NCBI GenBank assembly: GCA_023436945.1
Contig: JAEZHG010000323.1
Coordinates: 1 to 10,360 of the forward strand
DNA length: 10,360 nucleotides
Origin: Pseudomonadota bacterium
GTDB taxonomy: Bacteria; Pseudomonadota; Alphaproteobacteria; Caulobacterales; Caulobacteraceae
Direction of reading: 5' to 3'
Shown: piece after piece, positions 1 to 5,806 of the stretch
Layout: each line of letters starts with the position of its first letter
Numbering within the stretch: position 1 is the first letter of the stretch
Notes under the pieces: model-generated
The model's input: the letters and a program-made list of their open reading frames with translations, nothing else
The model's database searches: none
What the model was told of the DNA's origin: nothing
Program-made: the position numbers and the translations under genes

Positions 1-1
1 C

Positions 2-52
2 GCCGGTGGTGCCTGGGATCTTGACGGAAGCACCCACACCCGCTGGCAGTAA
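2..52 (+). CDS. 3' end of an unidentified + strand gene (partial)
   Basis: An open frame enters from the left edge and ends at TAA (50-52). The visible C-terminus reads AGGAWDLDGSTHTRWQ. It is too short to assign to a family, and it does not resemble the C-terminus of peptide deformylase, which often precedes fmt. The frame is believable because it ends shortly before a hairpin and the fmt ribosome binding site, but coding by chance over 16 codons cannot be excluded. Confidence 0.4.
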   Translation, partial: AGGAWDLDGSTHTRWQ

Positions 53-78
53 GCCTCTCCTTCCTTTAAAGGCGAGGC
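53..78 (+). other. Small hairpin between the upstream gene and fmt
   Basis: GCCTC (53-57) pairs with GAGGC (74-78). After one mismatch, inner CC/GG and TT/AA pairs lie around a short loop. The inner part overlaps the self-complementary CCTTTAAAGG at 63-72. It starts immediately after the stop codon of the upstream gene, where a terminator would be expected. No T-run follows, so it could equally be a leader or spacer hairpin through which fmt is co-transcribed. Confidence 0.3.
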
Positions 79-117
79 CCTCCCGCCCATGTTCCGGCGC
101 GGGATGAAGGAGTCACT

Positions 118-1041
118 ATGCGCCTCGCCTTTATGGGAACCCCCGAATTTGCCGTGCCGTCTCTGGCCGAGCTGATTGCCTCCGGCCACGAGATCGTGGC
201 CGTCTATTCCCAGCCGCCGCGCCCCAAGGGCCGTGGACAGAAGCTGACCCCCTCGCCCGTACATGCCTTTGCCGAGGCGATGGGCCTGCCGGTCTTCACG
301 CCGGAATCCATGAAATCCGACGAAGCCATCGAGACTTTCAAGTCGCTTGATCTCGATGCCGCTGTCGTTGTGGCCTATGGCCAGATTCTGAAACCCGAAG
401 TGCTGGAAGCGCCGCGTCTGGGCTGCTTCAACCTGCACGGCTCGCTGCTGCCGCGCTGGCGCGGTGCCGCGCCGATCCAGCGCGCCATCATGGCCGGTGA
501 CAAGCAGACCGCTGCCCAGATCATGCGTATGAGCGAAGGTCTGGACGAGGGCGCGATCATCCTGTCCGAAGTCATGGACATATATCCGACCGACACCGCC
601 GCTTCCCTGACCGAGCGTATGAGCCACACCGGTGCCGCCCTGTGGCCGCGCGCCCTTGCCGCTATCGAGCGCGGCGGCGCACAGGAAGTCGAACAGGTCG
701 GCGAAGTCACCTACGCCAAGAAGATCACCCCCGCCGAGGCCCGCATCGACTGGACCCGTAGCGCCGCCGAGGTGGACGCCCACATCCGTGGCCTGTCACC
801 CTTCCCCGGTGCGTGGTTCGAGGTCGCCACCGATGGCGAGCCTGTCCGCATAAAGGCGCTGCTTTCCGAAGTTGTCGATGCCAAGGGCCAGCCGGGTGAG
901 TTGCTCGATCAGGAACTGACCATCGCTTGCGGTGAGGGTGCCGTGCGCCTGATCCGTGCACAGCGTGCAGGCAAGGCCCAGCAATCGGCCAGTGAACTGC
1001 TGAACGGCTTCAAGATCACCACTGGTATGATCCTGAACTAA
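118..1041 (+). CDS. fmt: Methionyl-tRNA formyltransferase
   Basis: Transfers a formyl group from 10-formyltetrahydrofolate to Met-tRNA(fMet), making the initiator tRNA for bacterial translation in the cytoplasm. At 307 aa it has the family's usual length. The N-terminal Rossmann-type formyltransferase domain spans about residues 1-200. It opens with [16 protein letters not shown] and carries the folate/catalytic motif [15 protein letters not shown] at 105-119. The catalytic triad is visible as N105, H107 and D143, the last within [20 protein letters not shown] (198-212) leads into the C-terminal tRNA-binding domain. The start is supported by AAGGAG at 107-112, 5 nt before ATG. The stop overlaps the truA start by one base (TAATG at 1039-1043), so translation of the two is probably coupled. 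def, a frequent neighbour of fmt, is not visible directly upstream. Confidence 0.97.
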   Translation: MRLAFMGTPEFAVPSLAELIASGHEIVAVYSQPPRPKGRGQKLTPSPVHAFAEAMGLPVFTPESMKSDEAIETFKSLDLDAAVVVAYGQILKPEVLEAPRLGCFNLHGSLLPRWRGAAPIQRAIMAGDKQTAAQIMRMSEGLDEGAIILSEVMDIYPTDTAASLTERMSHTGAALWPRALAAIERGGAQEVEQVGEVTYAKKITPAEARIDWTRSAAEVDAHIRGLSPFPGAWFEVATDGEPVRIKALLSEVVDAKGQPGELLDQELTIACGEGAVRLIRAQRAGKAQQSASELLNGFKITTGMILN

Positions 1042-1790
1042 TGCCCCGCTACCGCTTCACAGTCGAATACGACGGCTCGGCCTATAACGGCTTTCAGGCC
1101 CAGAAGGACCAGCCCACGGTTCTGGGCGCGCTGGAGGATGCCATCAAGGCCTTCAGCGGTCAGGATGTGCGTATCGCTGCGGCGGGCCGCACCGACACGG
1201 GCGTGCACGCCACGGGTCAGACCTGCCACGTCGATCTGGAAAAGGACTGGCCTGCCCGTACCGTCATGAACGCCATGAATGCGCATATGATGGAAGAGGC
1301 GGTATCGGTTCTCGACTGTGTTCCGGTCAGTGATGACTGGCACGCGCGCTTTACCGCCAATGGCCGCAAATACCTCTATCGCATCCTCAATCGTCCGGGC
1401 CGTCCGGCGATTGATCGCGGCCATGTCTGGCACGTGAAGAAAGAACTGGACGCCGAGGCCATGCATGTCGCGGCCCAATATCTTCTGGGCCAGCACGACT
1501 TCACCACCTTCCGCGATGCCCAGTGTCAGGCGCAAAGCCCGATCAAGACCATGGACGTGGCCCGCGTGACCCGCGTCGGCCAAGAGGTTCATCTGGTGTT
1601 CGAAGCGCGCAGCTTCCTGCACCGTCAGGTCCGCTCCATGACCGGATCGCTGGCCGAGGTGGGTCTAGGTCGCTGGACGCCGGAAGAATTCAAGGCCGCC
1701 CTTGATGCCGCCAGCCGCGTTCGCTGTGGCCCTGTGGCACCGTCGGACGGCCTTTACCTGACCGGTGTCAGCTACGACACCGAAAGCTGA
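1041..1790 (+). CDS. truA: tRNA pseudouridine(38-40) synthase TruA
   Basis: Isomerises uridines 38, 39 and/or 40 in the anticodon stem-loop of many tRNAs to pseudouridine. The 249-aa length is typical. The catalytic aspartate is D52 in AAGRTDTGVHATGQ (47-60). Other family signatures are HARFTANGRKYLYRI (101-115), FLHRQVRSMTGSL (192-204) and the C-terminal GPVAPSDGLYL (230-240). The ATG lies in the fmt stop codon (TAATG) and has no strong ribosome binding site of its own, so it probably depends on ribosomes terminating on fmt. The TGA at 1788-1790 directly abuts the stop of the convergent YidB-like gene, leaving no room for a terminator outside coding sequence. Confidence 0.97.
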   Translation: MPRYRFTVEYDGSAYNGFQAQKDQPTVLGALEDAIKAFSGQDVRIAAAGRTDTGVHATGQTCHVDLEKDWPARTVMNAMNAHMMEEAVSVLDCVPVSDDWHARFTANGRKYLYRILNRPGRPAIDRGHVWHVKKELDAEAMHVAAQYLLGQHDFTTFRDAQCQAQSPIKTMDVARVTRVGQEVHLVFEARSFLHRQVRSMTGSLAEVGLGRWTPEEFKAALDAASRVRCGPVAPSDGLYLTGVSYDTES

Positions 1791-2240
1791 TTACTTCTTC
1801 AGCAGACCACCAAGGATGCTGCCGAGGCCACCGGCAGCACCGCCGCCAGAGCCACCGCCCAGAAGCCCGCCGAGAATATCACCCATATCCACACCCTGTT
1901 TCGGGTTGGCGGCATCGCCGTTGGGTGTCAGTCGGTCGATGATGATCGGCAGGGCCATGGCCAGAACCCCTGCGGCCTGAGCGGGGGTAATGCCCAGCTT
2001 GTTGGCCAGTTGGCCGATAGGGCCGGAACCGAGGATGCCCTCAAGCTGATCGGCCGACACGGGCATGTTGCTGCCCTTGCCAAGCCACGAAGCCGCAATG
2101 TCACCCAGACCGCCCGCGCTGAACTTTTCGGTCAGTCCCTGAACCCCGCCTTGCGACTGGATCAGTTCCTGCACACCGCCCAGAGCATCGGCTCCGCCGT
2201 TCACGCCCTTGCCGCCCAAAACACTATCCAGAAAGCTCAT
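1791..2240 (-). CDS. YidB-like (DUF937) family protein
   Basis: A 149-aa small soluble protein of the YidB/DUF937 family, whose biochemical role is not established. Family signatures seen are the MSFLDSVLG N-terminus, GGLGDIAASWLGKGSNMPVS (43-62) followed by DQLEGILGSG, and the helical segment LAMALPIIIDRLTP (93-106). The C-terminal 30 residues are glycine-rich (GGLLGGGSGGGAAGGLG) and low in complexity. No signal peptide is visible. I chose the second of two in-frame ATGs (2240, not 2246) because AGGAG is 6 nt from it and touches the first one. Convergent with truA with zero bases between the stops; divergent from the CHAP-domain gene across a 286-nt gap. Family assignment is firm; function is unknown. 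Confidence 0.88.
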   Translation of the reverse strand: MSFLDSVLGGKGVNGGADALGGVQELIQSQGGVQGLTEKFSAGGLGDIAASWLGKGSNMPVSADQLEGILGSGPIGQLANKLGITPAQAAGVLAMALPIIIDRLTPNGDAANPKQGVDMGDILGGLLGGGSGGGAAGGLGSILGGLLKK

Positions 2241-2246
2241 TTCCAT

Positions 2247-2251
2247 CTCCT
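2247..2251 (-). promoter_or_regulatory. Ribosome binding site deciding the YidB-like start
   Basis: On the minus strand AGGAG is followed immediately by ATGGAA and then ATG. The 6-nt spacing fits the second ATG (2240); the first would have zero spacing. The resulting N-terminus, MSFLDS, also matches the family's usual beginning better than MEMSFLDS. Confidence 0.75.
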
Positions 2252-2327
2252 GTTCCGGCGGAAATCCGGTCTCGACACCGCACTGGTTGCAGATTCAGTG
2301 ACGTTAGATGCCACAGCTTTTTCAGCC

Positions 2328-2339
2328 TGTTTGCAAACA
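2328..2339. promoter_or_regulatory. Perfect 12-bp palindrome in the divergent intergenic region
   Basis: TGTTTGCAAACA is a perfect inverted repeat lying about 88 bp upstream of the YidB-like start and 188 bp upstream of the CHAP-gene start. It sits in the 280-bp non-coding divergent region (2241-2526), which holds no recognisable gene or RNA. The symmetry and position suggest an operator for a dimeric repressor or activator, but I do not recognise the regulator. In the same gap a weaker repeat, TTGAA (2445-2449) and TTCAA (2457-2461), is separated by 7 bases. No confident -35/-10 pair was found on either strand. Confidence 0.35.
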
Positions 2340-2526
2340 TAGGTGACGGGCTTTGGTTCACGTCCGGCAGGCGGTTTCGTGGGCGCGGGAATGGCGTTTT
2401 GGGGTCATGTCACGGTGATCGCTGTGGATTTTCTTTGATACAGATTGAAACAAAGCTTCAACAATTGGTGATCATGCTCTAGGACTATCGGCACAGACCT
2501 TAAGCAAGTCCGGAGCACGCCAGTTC

Positions 2527-3039
2527 ATGAAACGGCTCACAGCCGCCGCTCTCGCGGCAACACTCGGTTTCTTCACCCTCGCACCTGCGCAGGTTGAAGC
2601 CAGAGATCCCTACTGGCAGTGCGTGACCTTCGCGCGCATGTTCTCGGGCATCCAGATTTTCGGTGATGCGTGGACCTGGTGGCGCCAAGCCGTCAATTCC
2701 TTCCGCACTGGCACAGCTCCCGAAACGGGCTCGGTGCTTGTTTTCCAGCCTCATGGTCGTATGCGTCAGGGCCACGTTGCTGTCGTTTCGGACGTTCTGA
2801 CCGACCGCGTGATCCGCGTGACCCACGCCAACTGGGGCGGTAGCCGCGGCAAGGTCGAAGAGAATGTCACCGTCGTTGACGTCTCTCGCGAAGGCAACTG
2901 GAGCAGCGTGAAGGTCTGGTACAACCCGATCAACGATCTGGGCACCACCGCCTACCCTACCTACGGCTTCATCTATAAGAACGCTGCTGACGCCGCCGCC
3001 GCTGGCCAAGAAACTGCCGCAGACGTTCCGGCCCAATAA
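2527..3039 (+). CDS. Exported CHAP-domain protein (probable peptidoglycan amidase/endopeptidase)
   Basis: A 170-aa protein with a Sec signal peptide (positive MKR, then hydrophobic residues 5-20, probable cleavage after AQVEA near residue 25), so it is expected in the periplasm. The rest is one CHAP domain (NlpC/P60-like cysteine peptidase). The catalytic cysteine is C32 in QCVTFAR, the histidine is H83 in RQGHVAVV, and the polar third residue is probably N102 in THANW. SGIQIFGDAWTWW (40-52) is a signature of the alphaproteobacterial subgroup. CHAP enzymes cut peptidoglycan stem peptides or amide bonds; the exact bond here cannot be read from sequence. A CGGAG at 2511-2515 lies 11 nt before the ATG, rather far. 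The tail after residue 152 is Ala-rich and probably disordered. The gene is monocistronic, with its own terminator. Confidence 0.88.
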   Translation: MKRLTAAALAATLGFFTLAPAQVEARDPYWQCVTFARMFSGIQIFGDAWTWWRQAVNSFRTGTAPETGSVLVFQPHGRMRQGHVAVVSDVLTDRVIRVTHANWGGSRGKVEENVTVVDVSREGNWSSVKVWYNPINDLGTTAYPTYGFIYKNAADAAAAGQETAADVPAQ

Positions 3040-3065
3040 GCCAGACACCCCGAGTTGATTTGATT

Positions 3066-3092
3066 ACGCCCCGACATCGTTCGGGGCGTTTC
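3066..3092 (+). terminator. Rho-independent terminator of the CHAP-domain gene
   Basis: ACGCCCCGA (3066-3074) pairs perfectly with TCGGGGCGT (3081-3089) around the 6-nt loop CATCGT. A short T-stretch (3089-3091) follows. It lies 27 nt after the stop codon and before kynA, so it separates the two transcripts. Confidence 0.8.
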
Positions 3093-3124
3093 CAATTTCG
3101 GCCGCATCAGGCGATACATTGGCC

Positions 3125-3970
3125 ATGACTCAAGCTGACAACGATATTCGGGGCCGCTCGATCGAGAATGCCCGTCACGAGCCGCAGGGCATCACCTATG
3201 CGGGCTATCTCGACCTCGACACCCTGCTGTCCGCCCAGAAGCCGCGCAGCGACCAGCATGACGAAATGCTCTTCGTCATCATCCACCAGACCAAAGAGCT
3301 TTGGCTAAAGCAGATCCTGCACGAGGTGGCTCTGGCCCAGACGCTGGTGCGCGCCGGCGATCTGGTGCCCGCCTACAAGTCACTGGCCCGCGTCAGCCGT
3401 ATCCAGTCGGTGATGACCCAGAGCTGGGACATCCTCGCCACCATGACGCCCGCAGACTACTTACGTTTCCGTGGCGATCTGGGGGCCTCCTCCGGTTTCC
3501 AGAGCGATCAGTTCCGCAGGCTGGAAACCATGCTCGGCCTGAAAGACCCGCGCTTCCTGCGCTTCCATGCCGAACGCCCCGAGGCCCACGCCGCGCTGGT
3601 CGAGGCCATCAATGCCCCTAGCCTCTATGACGACGCCCTGCGCCAGATGGCGCTGGCAGGTCTGCCGGTTCCACAAGATGTTCTGGATCGCGATGTGTCG
3701 CAGTCCTACGAGGCCCACAGCGGCGTCGAAGAGGCGTGGCTAGAGGTCTATCGCAACACCGAGCAGTGGTGGCCCTTCTATCAACTGGCCGAGAAGCTGG
3801 TCGATCTGGACGACGCCCTGCTGACGTGGCGACACAAACATGTTGTCACTGTAGAGCGCATTATCGGCCGCAAGATGGGCACCGGCGGCACCGATGGCGT
3901 CGGCTATTTAATTGACACTCTGAAGCGCCGTTGTTTCCCTGAACTCTGGAGTTTGCGTACCCGCCTTTGA
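3125..3970 (+). CDS. kynA: Tryptophan 2,3-dioxygenase
   Basis: Haem enzyme that inserts O2 into L-tryptophan to give N-formylkynurenine, the first step of the kynurenine pathway. The 281-aa protein matches the bacterial family in length. Residues align one position below the Xanthomonas campestris enzyme: F50 and H54 (MLFVIIHQTKELW, 48-60), Y112 and R116 (ADYLRFRGDLGASSGFQS, 110-127), the proximal haem ligand H239 (WRHKHVVTVERIIG, 235-248) and T253 in MGTGGTDGVGYL. The ATG at 3125 is preferred. An in-frame TTG at 3119 would add two residues and has AGG at slightly better spacing, so the exact start is uncertain. No kynB, kynU or other pathway gene is adjacent. A DUF2383 gene follows 57 nt downstream and may have its own promoter. 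Confidence 0.96.
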   Translation: MTQADNDIRGRSIENARHEPQGITYAGYLDLDTLLSAQKPRSDQHDEMLFVIIHQTKELWLKQILHEVALAQTLVRAGDLVPAYKSLARVSRIQSVMTQSWDILATMTPADYLRFRGDLGASSGFQSDQFRRLETMLGLKDPRFLRFHAERPEAHAALVEAINAPSLYDDALRQMALAGLPVPQDVLDRDVSQSYEAHSGVEEAWLEVYRNTEQWWPFYQLAEKLVDLDDALLTWRHKHVVTVERIIGRKMGTGGTDGVGYLIDTLKRRCFPELWSLRTRL

Positions 3971-3972
3971 AG

Positions 3973-3997
3973 GCAACCCGCCGTGTGACGCCGCGTT
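3973..3997 (+). promoter_or_regulatory. Possible EcfG-type (general stress) promoter for the DUF2383 gene
   Basis: GCAAC (3973-3977), a 16-nt spacer and CGTT (3994-3997) resemble the alphaproteobacterial EcfG/SigT consensus GGAAC-N16/17-CGTT with one mismatch in the -35 box. A transcript would start near 4004, just upstream of the ribosome binding site at 4013-4018. Short motifs of this kind arise by chance fairly often, so this is a candidate only. Confidence 0.3.
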
Positions 3998-4027
3998 AGA
4001 GAGTATCCAGCAAAGGAGCTTCCTCCC

Positions 4028-4501
4028 ATGAGCGCCAACAGCCACGATATCAAAATCCTGAACGGCCTGATCGAGGGCCTGATCGACTGTGCCGACGGCT
4101 ATCGCGAGGCCACGGATCAGGTGGAAGACCCCCGCTATAGCCAGTGGTTCGACCGCCGCGCCTCCGAGCGCCTCGCACTGGCGGAAGAGATCAAGCAGGA
4201 GGTCCGCGCCAAGGGCGGCTCGCCAGAGGACAATGGCTCGATCCTGTCGAAAGCCTCGCGGGCCTTCAGCGGTTTTTCCCAAGCCATCCTCGGCAGCCAG
4301 AAGTCGGTCTTCGAGGTGATCCAGAACTCGGAGGCCAAGCTCAAAGCCCGCTTCGAGACGGCCCTGAACGACCAGAACATCTCGGCGACCACGCGCGAGA
4401 CCCTGCGTCGCGGCCTTGCCCGCATCGCCGAGGCCGAGAGCGATCTGGCAGCCCTGAGCGAATATCTGGCCCCTCAGGCTCCGCCCACTCAAGACCAGTA
4501 A
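4028..4501 (+). CDS. PA2169-family four-helix-bundle protein (DUF2383)
   Basis: A 157-aa, soluble, mostly helical and highly charged protein resembling the ferritin-like DUF2383/PA2169 family, whose function is not established. Seen signatures are LNGLIEGLIDCADGYREA (11-28), the helix with ASERLALAEEIKQEVRAKGG (45-64), GSILSKASRAF (70-80) and a long helix of about residues 86-118. A C-terminal helix (about 120-147) precedes a Pro/Gln tail. There is no signal peptide or membrane segment. AAGGAG at 4013-4018 is 9 nt before the ATG. A stress-sigma-like promoter may lie at 3973-3997, and the gene ends at a strong terminator. It could also be co-transcribed with kynA. The family call rests on pattern and length and is less secure than that of kynA. 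Confidence 0.75.
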   Translation: MSANSHDIKILNGLIEGLIDCADGYREATDQVEDPRYSQWFDRRASERLALAEEIKQEVRAKGGSPEDNGSILSKASRAFSGFSQAILGSQKSVFEVIQNSEAKLKARFETALNDQNISATTRETLRRGLARIAEAESDLAALSEYLAPQAPPTQDQ

Positions 4502-4522
4502 GCGGCTCAACTCGCATACAAC

Positions 4523-4557
4523 AAAAAACCCCCGTCGCATCGCGACGGGGGTTTTTC
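4523..4557. terminator. Bidirectional intrinsic terminator between DUF2383 and rplS
   Basis: CCCCCGTCGC (4529-4538) pairs perfectly with GCGACGGGGG (4542-4551). An A-run (4523-4528) lies on the left and a T-run (4552-4556) on the right, so the hairpin has a U-tract when transcribed from either strand. It ends the + strand DUF2383 transcript and the minus-strand trmD-rplS transcript. Its position 27 nt from each of the two convergent stop codons fits this double role. Confidence 0.95.
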
Positions 4558-4583
4558 TTATCGGATCAAATCCGAAGCCGGTC

Positions 4584-4997
4584 TTAGGCTTCGGTCTTGT
4601 CTTCTGCAGCGCCGGTGGTCGGGACCGAAACCTTGCGAGCGGTTTGACGCTCGGCGATACGGGCCGACTTACCGCGACGGTCGCGCAGGTAGTACAGCTT
4701 GGCGCGACGGACGACACCGCGGCGCTTCACTTCGATCGACTCAACGTTCGGCGACAGGATCGGGAAGCGACGCTCGACGCCTTCACCGAACGAAATCTTG
4801 CGGACCGTGAAGGTCTCGTTCACGCCACCGCCGTCACGGGCGATGCAGACGCCTTCGAAGGCCTGGATACGCTCGCGGTCACCTTCCTTGATGCGCACGT
4901 TAACGCGCAGGGTGTCGCCCGGTTGGAAATCCGGAATGGTCTTGCCTTCGAGCAGGCGGGCTTTTTCTTCAGCTGCGAGCTGTTGAACGATGTTCAT
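4584..4997 (-). CDS. rplS: 50S ribosomal protein L19
   Basis: Structural protein of the large ribosomal subunit, located at the 30S-50S interface. Family signatures in order are [16 protein letters not shown] (21-36), [20 protein letters not shown] (47-66), [11 protein letters not shown] (73-83) and [16 protein letters not shown] (99-114). At 137 aa it is longer than the roughly 115-aa enterobacterial protein because of an acidic C-terminal tail (about residues 120-137), as is common in Alphaproteobacteria. A GGAG (minus strand of 5005-5008) lies 7 nt before the ATG. The gene follows trmD by 16 nt, the conserved trmD-rplS arrangement, and the unit ends at the bidirectional terminator. Confidence 0.98.
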   Translation of the reverse strand: MNIVQQLAAEEKARLLEGKTIPDFQPGDTLRVNVRIKEGDRERIQAFEGVCIARDGGGVNETFTVRKISFGEGVERRFPILSPNVESIEVKRRGVVRRAKLYYLRDRRGKSARIAERQTARKVSVPTTGAAEDKTEA

Positions 4998-5013
4998 GGT
5001 CTATCTCCGGAGC

Positions 5014-5724
5014 TTATTTGCTCTTTACCTGTAAGTTGGCGAGATACTGCTCCCAGAGGTCTGGGCGCCGTTCCCGCGTAGTCAGTTCCCGTTGCTCCTG
5101 CCGCCACTTTGCGATCTTTTTATGATCACCGGACAGAAGAACGTCGGGAATGTCGTGGCCCTCGAACGTCCGCGGTCGCGTGTACTGCGGATACACAAGA
5201 AGGTTGTCCTCGAAGCTCTCGGATGTCAGGCTTTCCGCCGCACCCAAGACCCCCGGAACCAACCGGACGCACGCCTCGATCGCCACCATTGCCGCCGCCT
5301 CGCCACCGGCAAGGACCGCGTTTCCGACGGAGACCTCCTCGAACCCGCGCGCATCAAGTACCCGCTGGTCCACCCCCTCGAAACGACCGCAAAGCACGAC
5401 AATACCGTCGGCCTTTGCCCATTCCTTCACTCGCGCCTGTGTCAGGGGCCTGCCACGTGCGCTCATGTACAAAAGCGGCCGAGGGGGACCTTGCAAGCTG
5501 TCTAGAGCCCGCGCCACCACGTCCGCTTTGAGTACCTGACCCGAACCGCCACCCGCAGGGGTGTCGTCGAGGAAGCCGCGCTTATCCTCGGAAAACGTGC
5601 GAATGTCCAGTGTTTCCAGATTCCACAGTGCCTTCTCGCGCCAAGCGGTGCCGATGAGGGAGACGCCGAGCGGGCCGGGAAAGGCCTCGGGGAACATGGT
5701 CAGGACGGTTGCGGTAAAAGCCAT
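5014..5724 (-). CDS. trmD: tRNA (guanine37-N1)-methyltransferase TrmD
   Basis: SpoU-TrmD (SPOUT) superfamily enzyme that methylates G37 next to the anticodon using S-adenosylmethionine, preventing +1 frameshifts. The 236-aa length is normal. Signatures are FLDDTPAGGGSGQVLKADVV (51-70), LCGRFEGVDQRV (111-122), the knot loop VSVGNAVLAGGEAAAM (131-146), R154 and the catalytic D173 in SESFEDNLLVYPQYTRP (168-184), then DVLLSGDHKKIAKWR (194-208). The knot loop reads GN-A where many homologues have GD-Y or GD-F, and YMSARG (86-91) lacks the usual proline. AAAGG ends about 6 nt before the ATG. The gene begins only 27 nt after the T-run of the preceding gene's terminator, so its promoter must overlap that terminator or lie inside the DUF885 gene. 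Confidence 0.97.
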   Translation of the reverse strand: MAFTATVLTMFPEAFPGPLGVSLIGTAWREKALWNLETLDIRTFSEDKRGFLDDTPAGGGSGQVLKADVVARALDSLQGPPRPLLYMSARGRPLTQARVKEWAKADGIVVLCGRFEGVDQRVLDARGFEEVSVGNAVLAGGEAAAMVAIEACVRLVPGVLGAAESLTSESFEDNLLVYPQYTRPRTFEGHDIPDVLLSGDHKKIAKWRQEQRELTTRERRPDLWEQYLANLQVKSK

Positions 5725-5751
5725 GCGCGCCCTTTAGCGCCGAAGCCCCTT

Positions 5752-5787
5752 AAAAGCAAAAGGGCGGAAGGTCTGAACCTTCCGCCC
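5752..5787 (-). terminator. Intrinsic terminator of the DUF885 gene
   Basis: GGGCGGAAGGT (5762-5772) pairs perfectly over 11 bp with ACCTTCCGCCC (5777-5787) around a 4-nt loop. Read on the minus strand it is followed by TTTTGCTTTT (5761-5752). It begins 19 nt after the DUF885 stop and should separate that gene from trmD. Confidence 0.92.
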
Positions 5788-5806
5788 CTTAGCCCCGGGA
5801 TTACCG

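Noticed and set aside
1038..1622. A 194-codon minus-strand frame over truA
   Set aside because: It lies entirely opposite the conserved truA sequence and shows no family signature or ribosome binding site of note.
2500..3048. A 182-codon minus-strand frame over the CHAP-domain gene
   Set aside because: The + strand frame has signal peptide, catalytic Cys/His and terminator; the antisense frame has none of these.
4529..4551. Strong inverted repeat considered as a mobile-element end or attachment site
   Set aside because: The flanking A- and T-runs and its place between convergent stops explain it as a terminator; no integrase, transposase or direct repeat is nearby.
3908..4717. A 269-codon minus-strand frame spanning the DUF2383 gene, the bidirectional terminator and part of rplS
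   Set aside because: It runs through a strong terminator and overlaps two supported genes; it is a chance open frame.
4998..5013. Possible ribosomal protein leader (autoregulatory RNA) for rplS
   Set aside because: Only 16 nt separate trmD and rplS, too short for a structured leader; ordinary ribosome binding site only.
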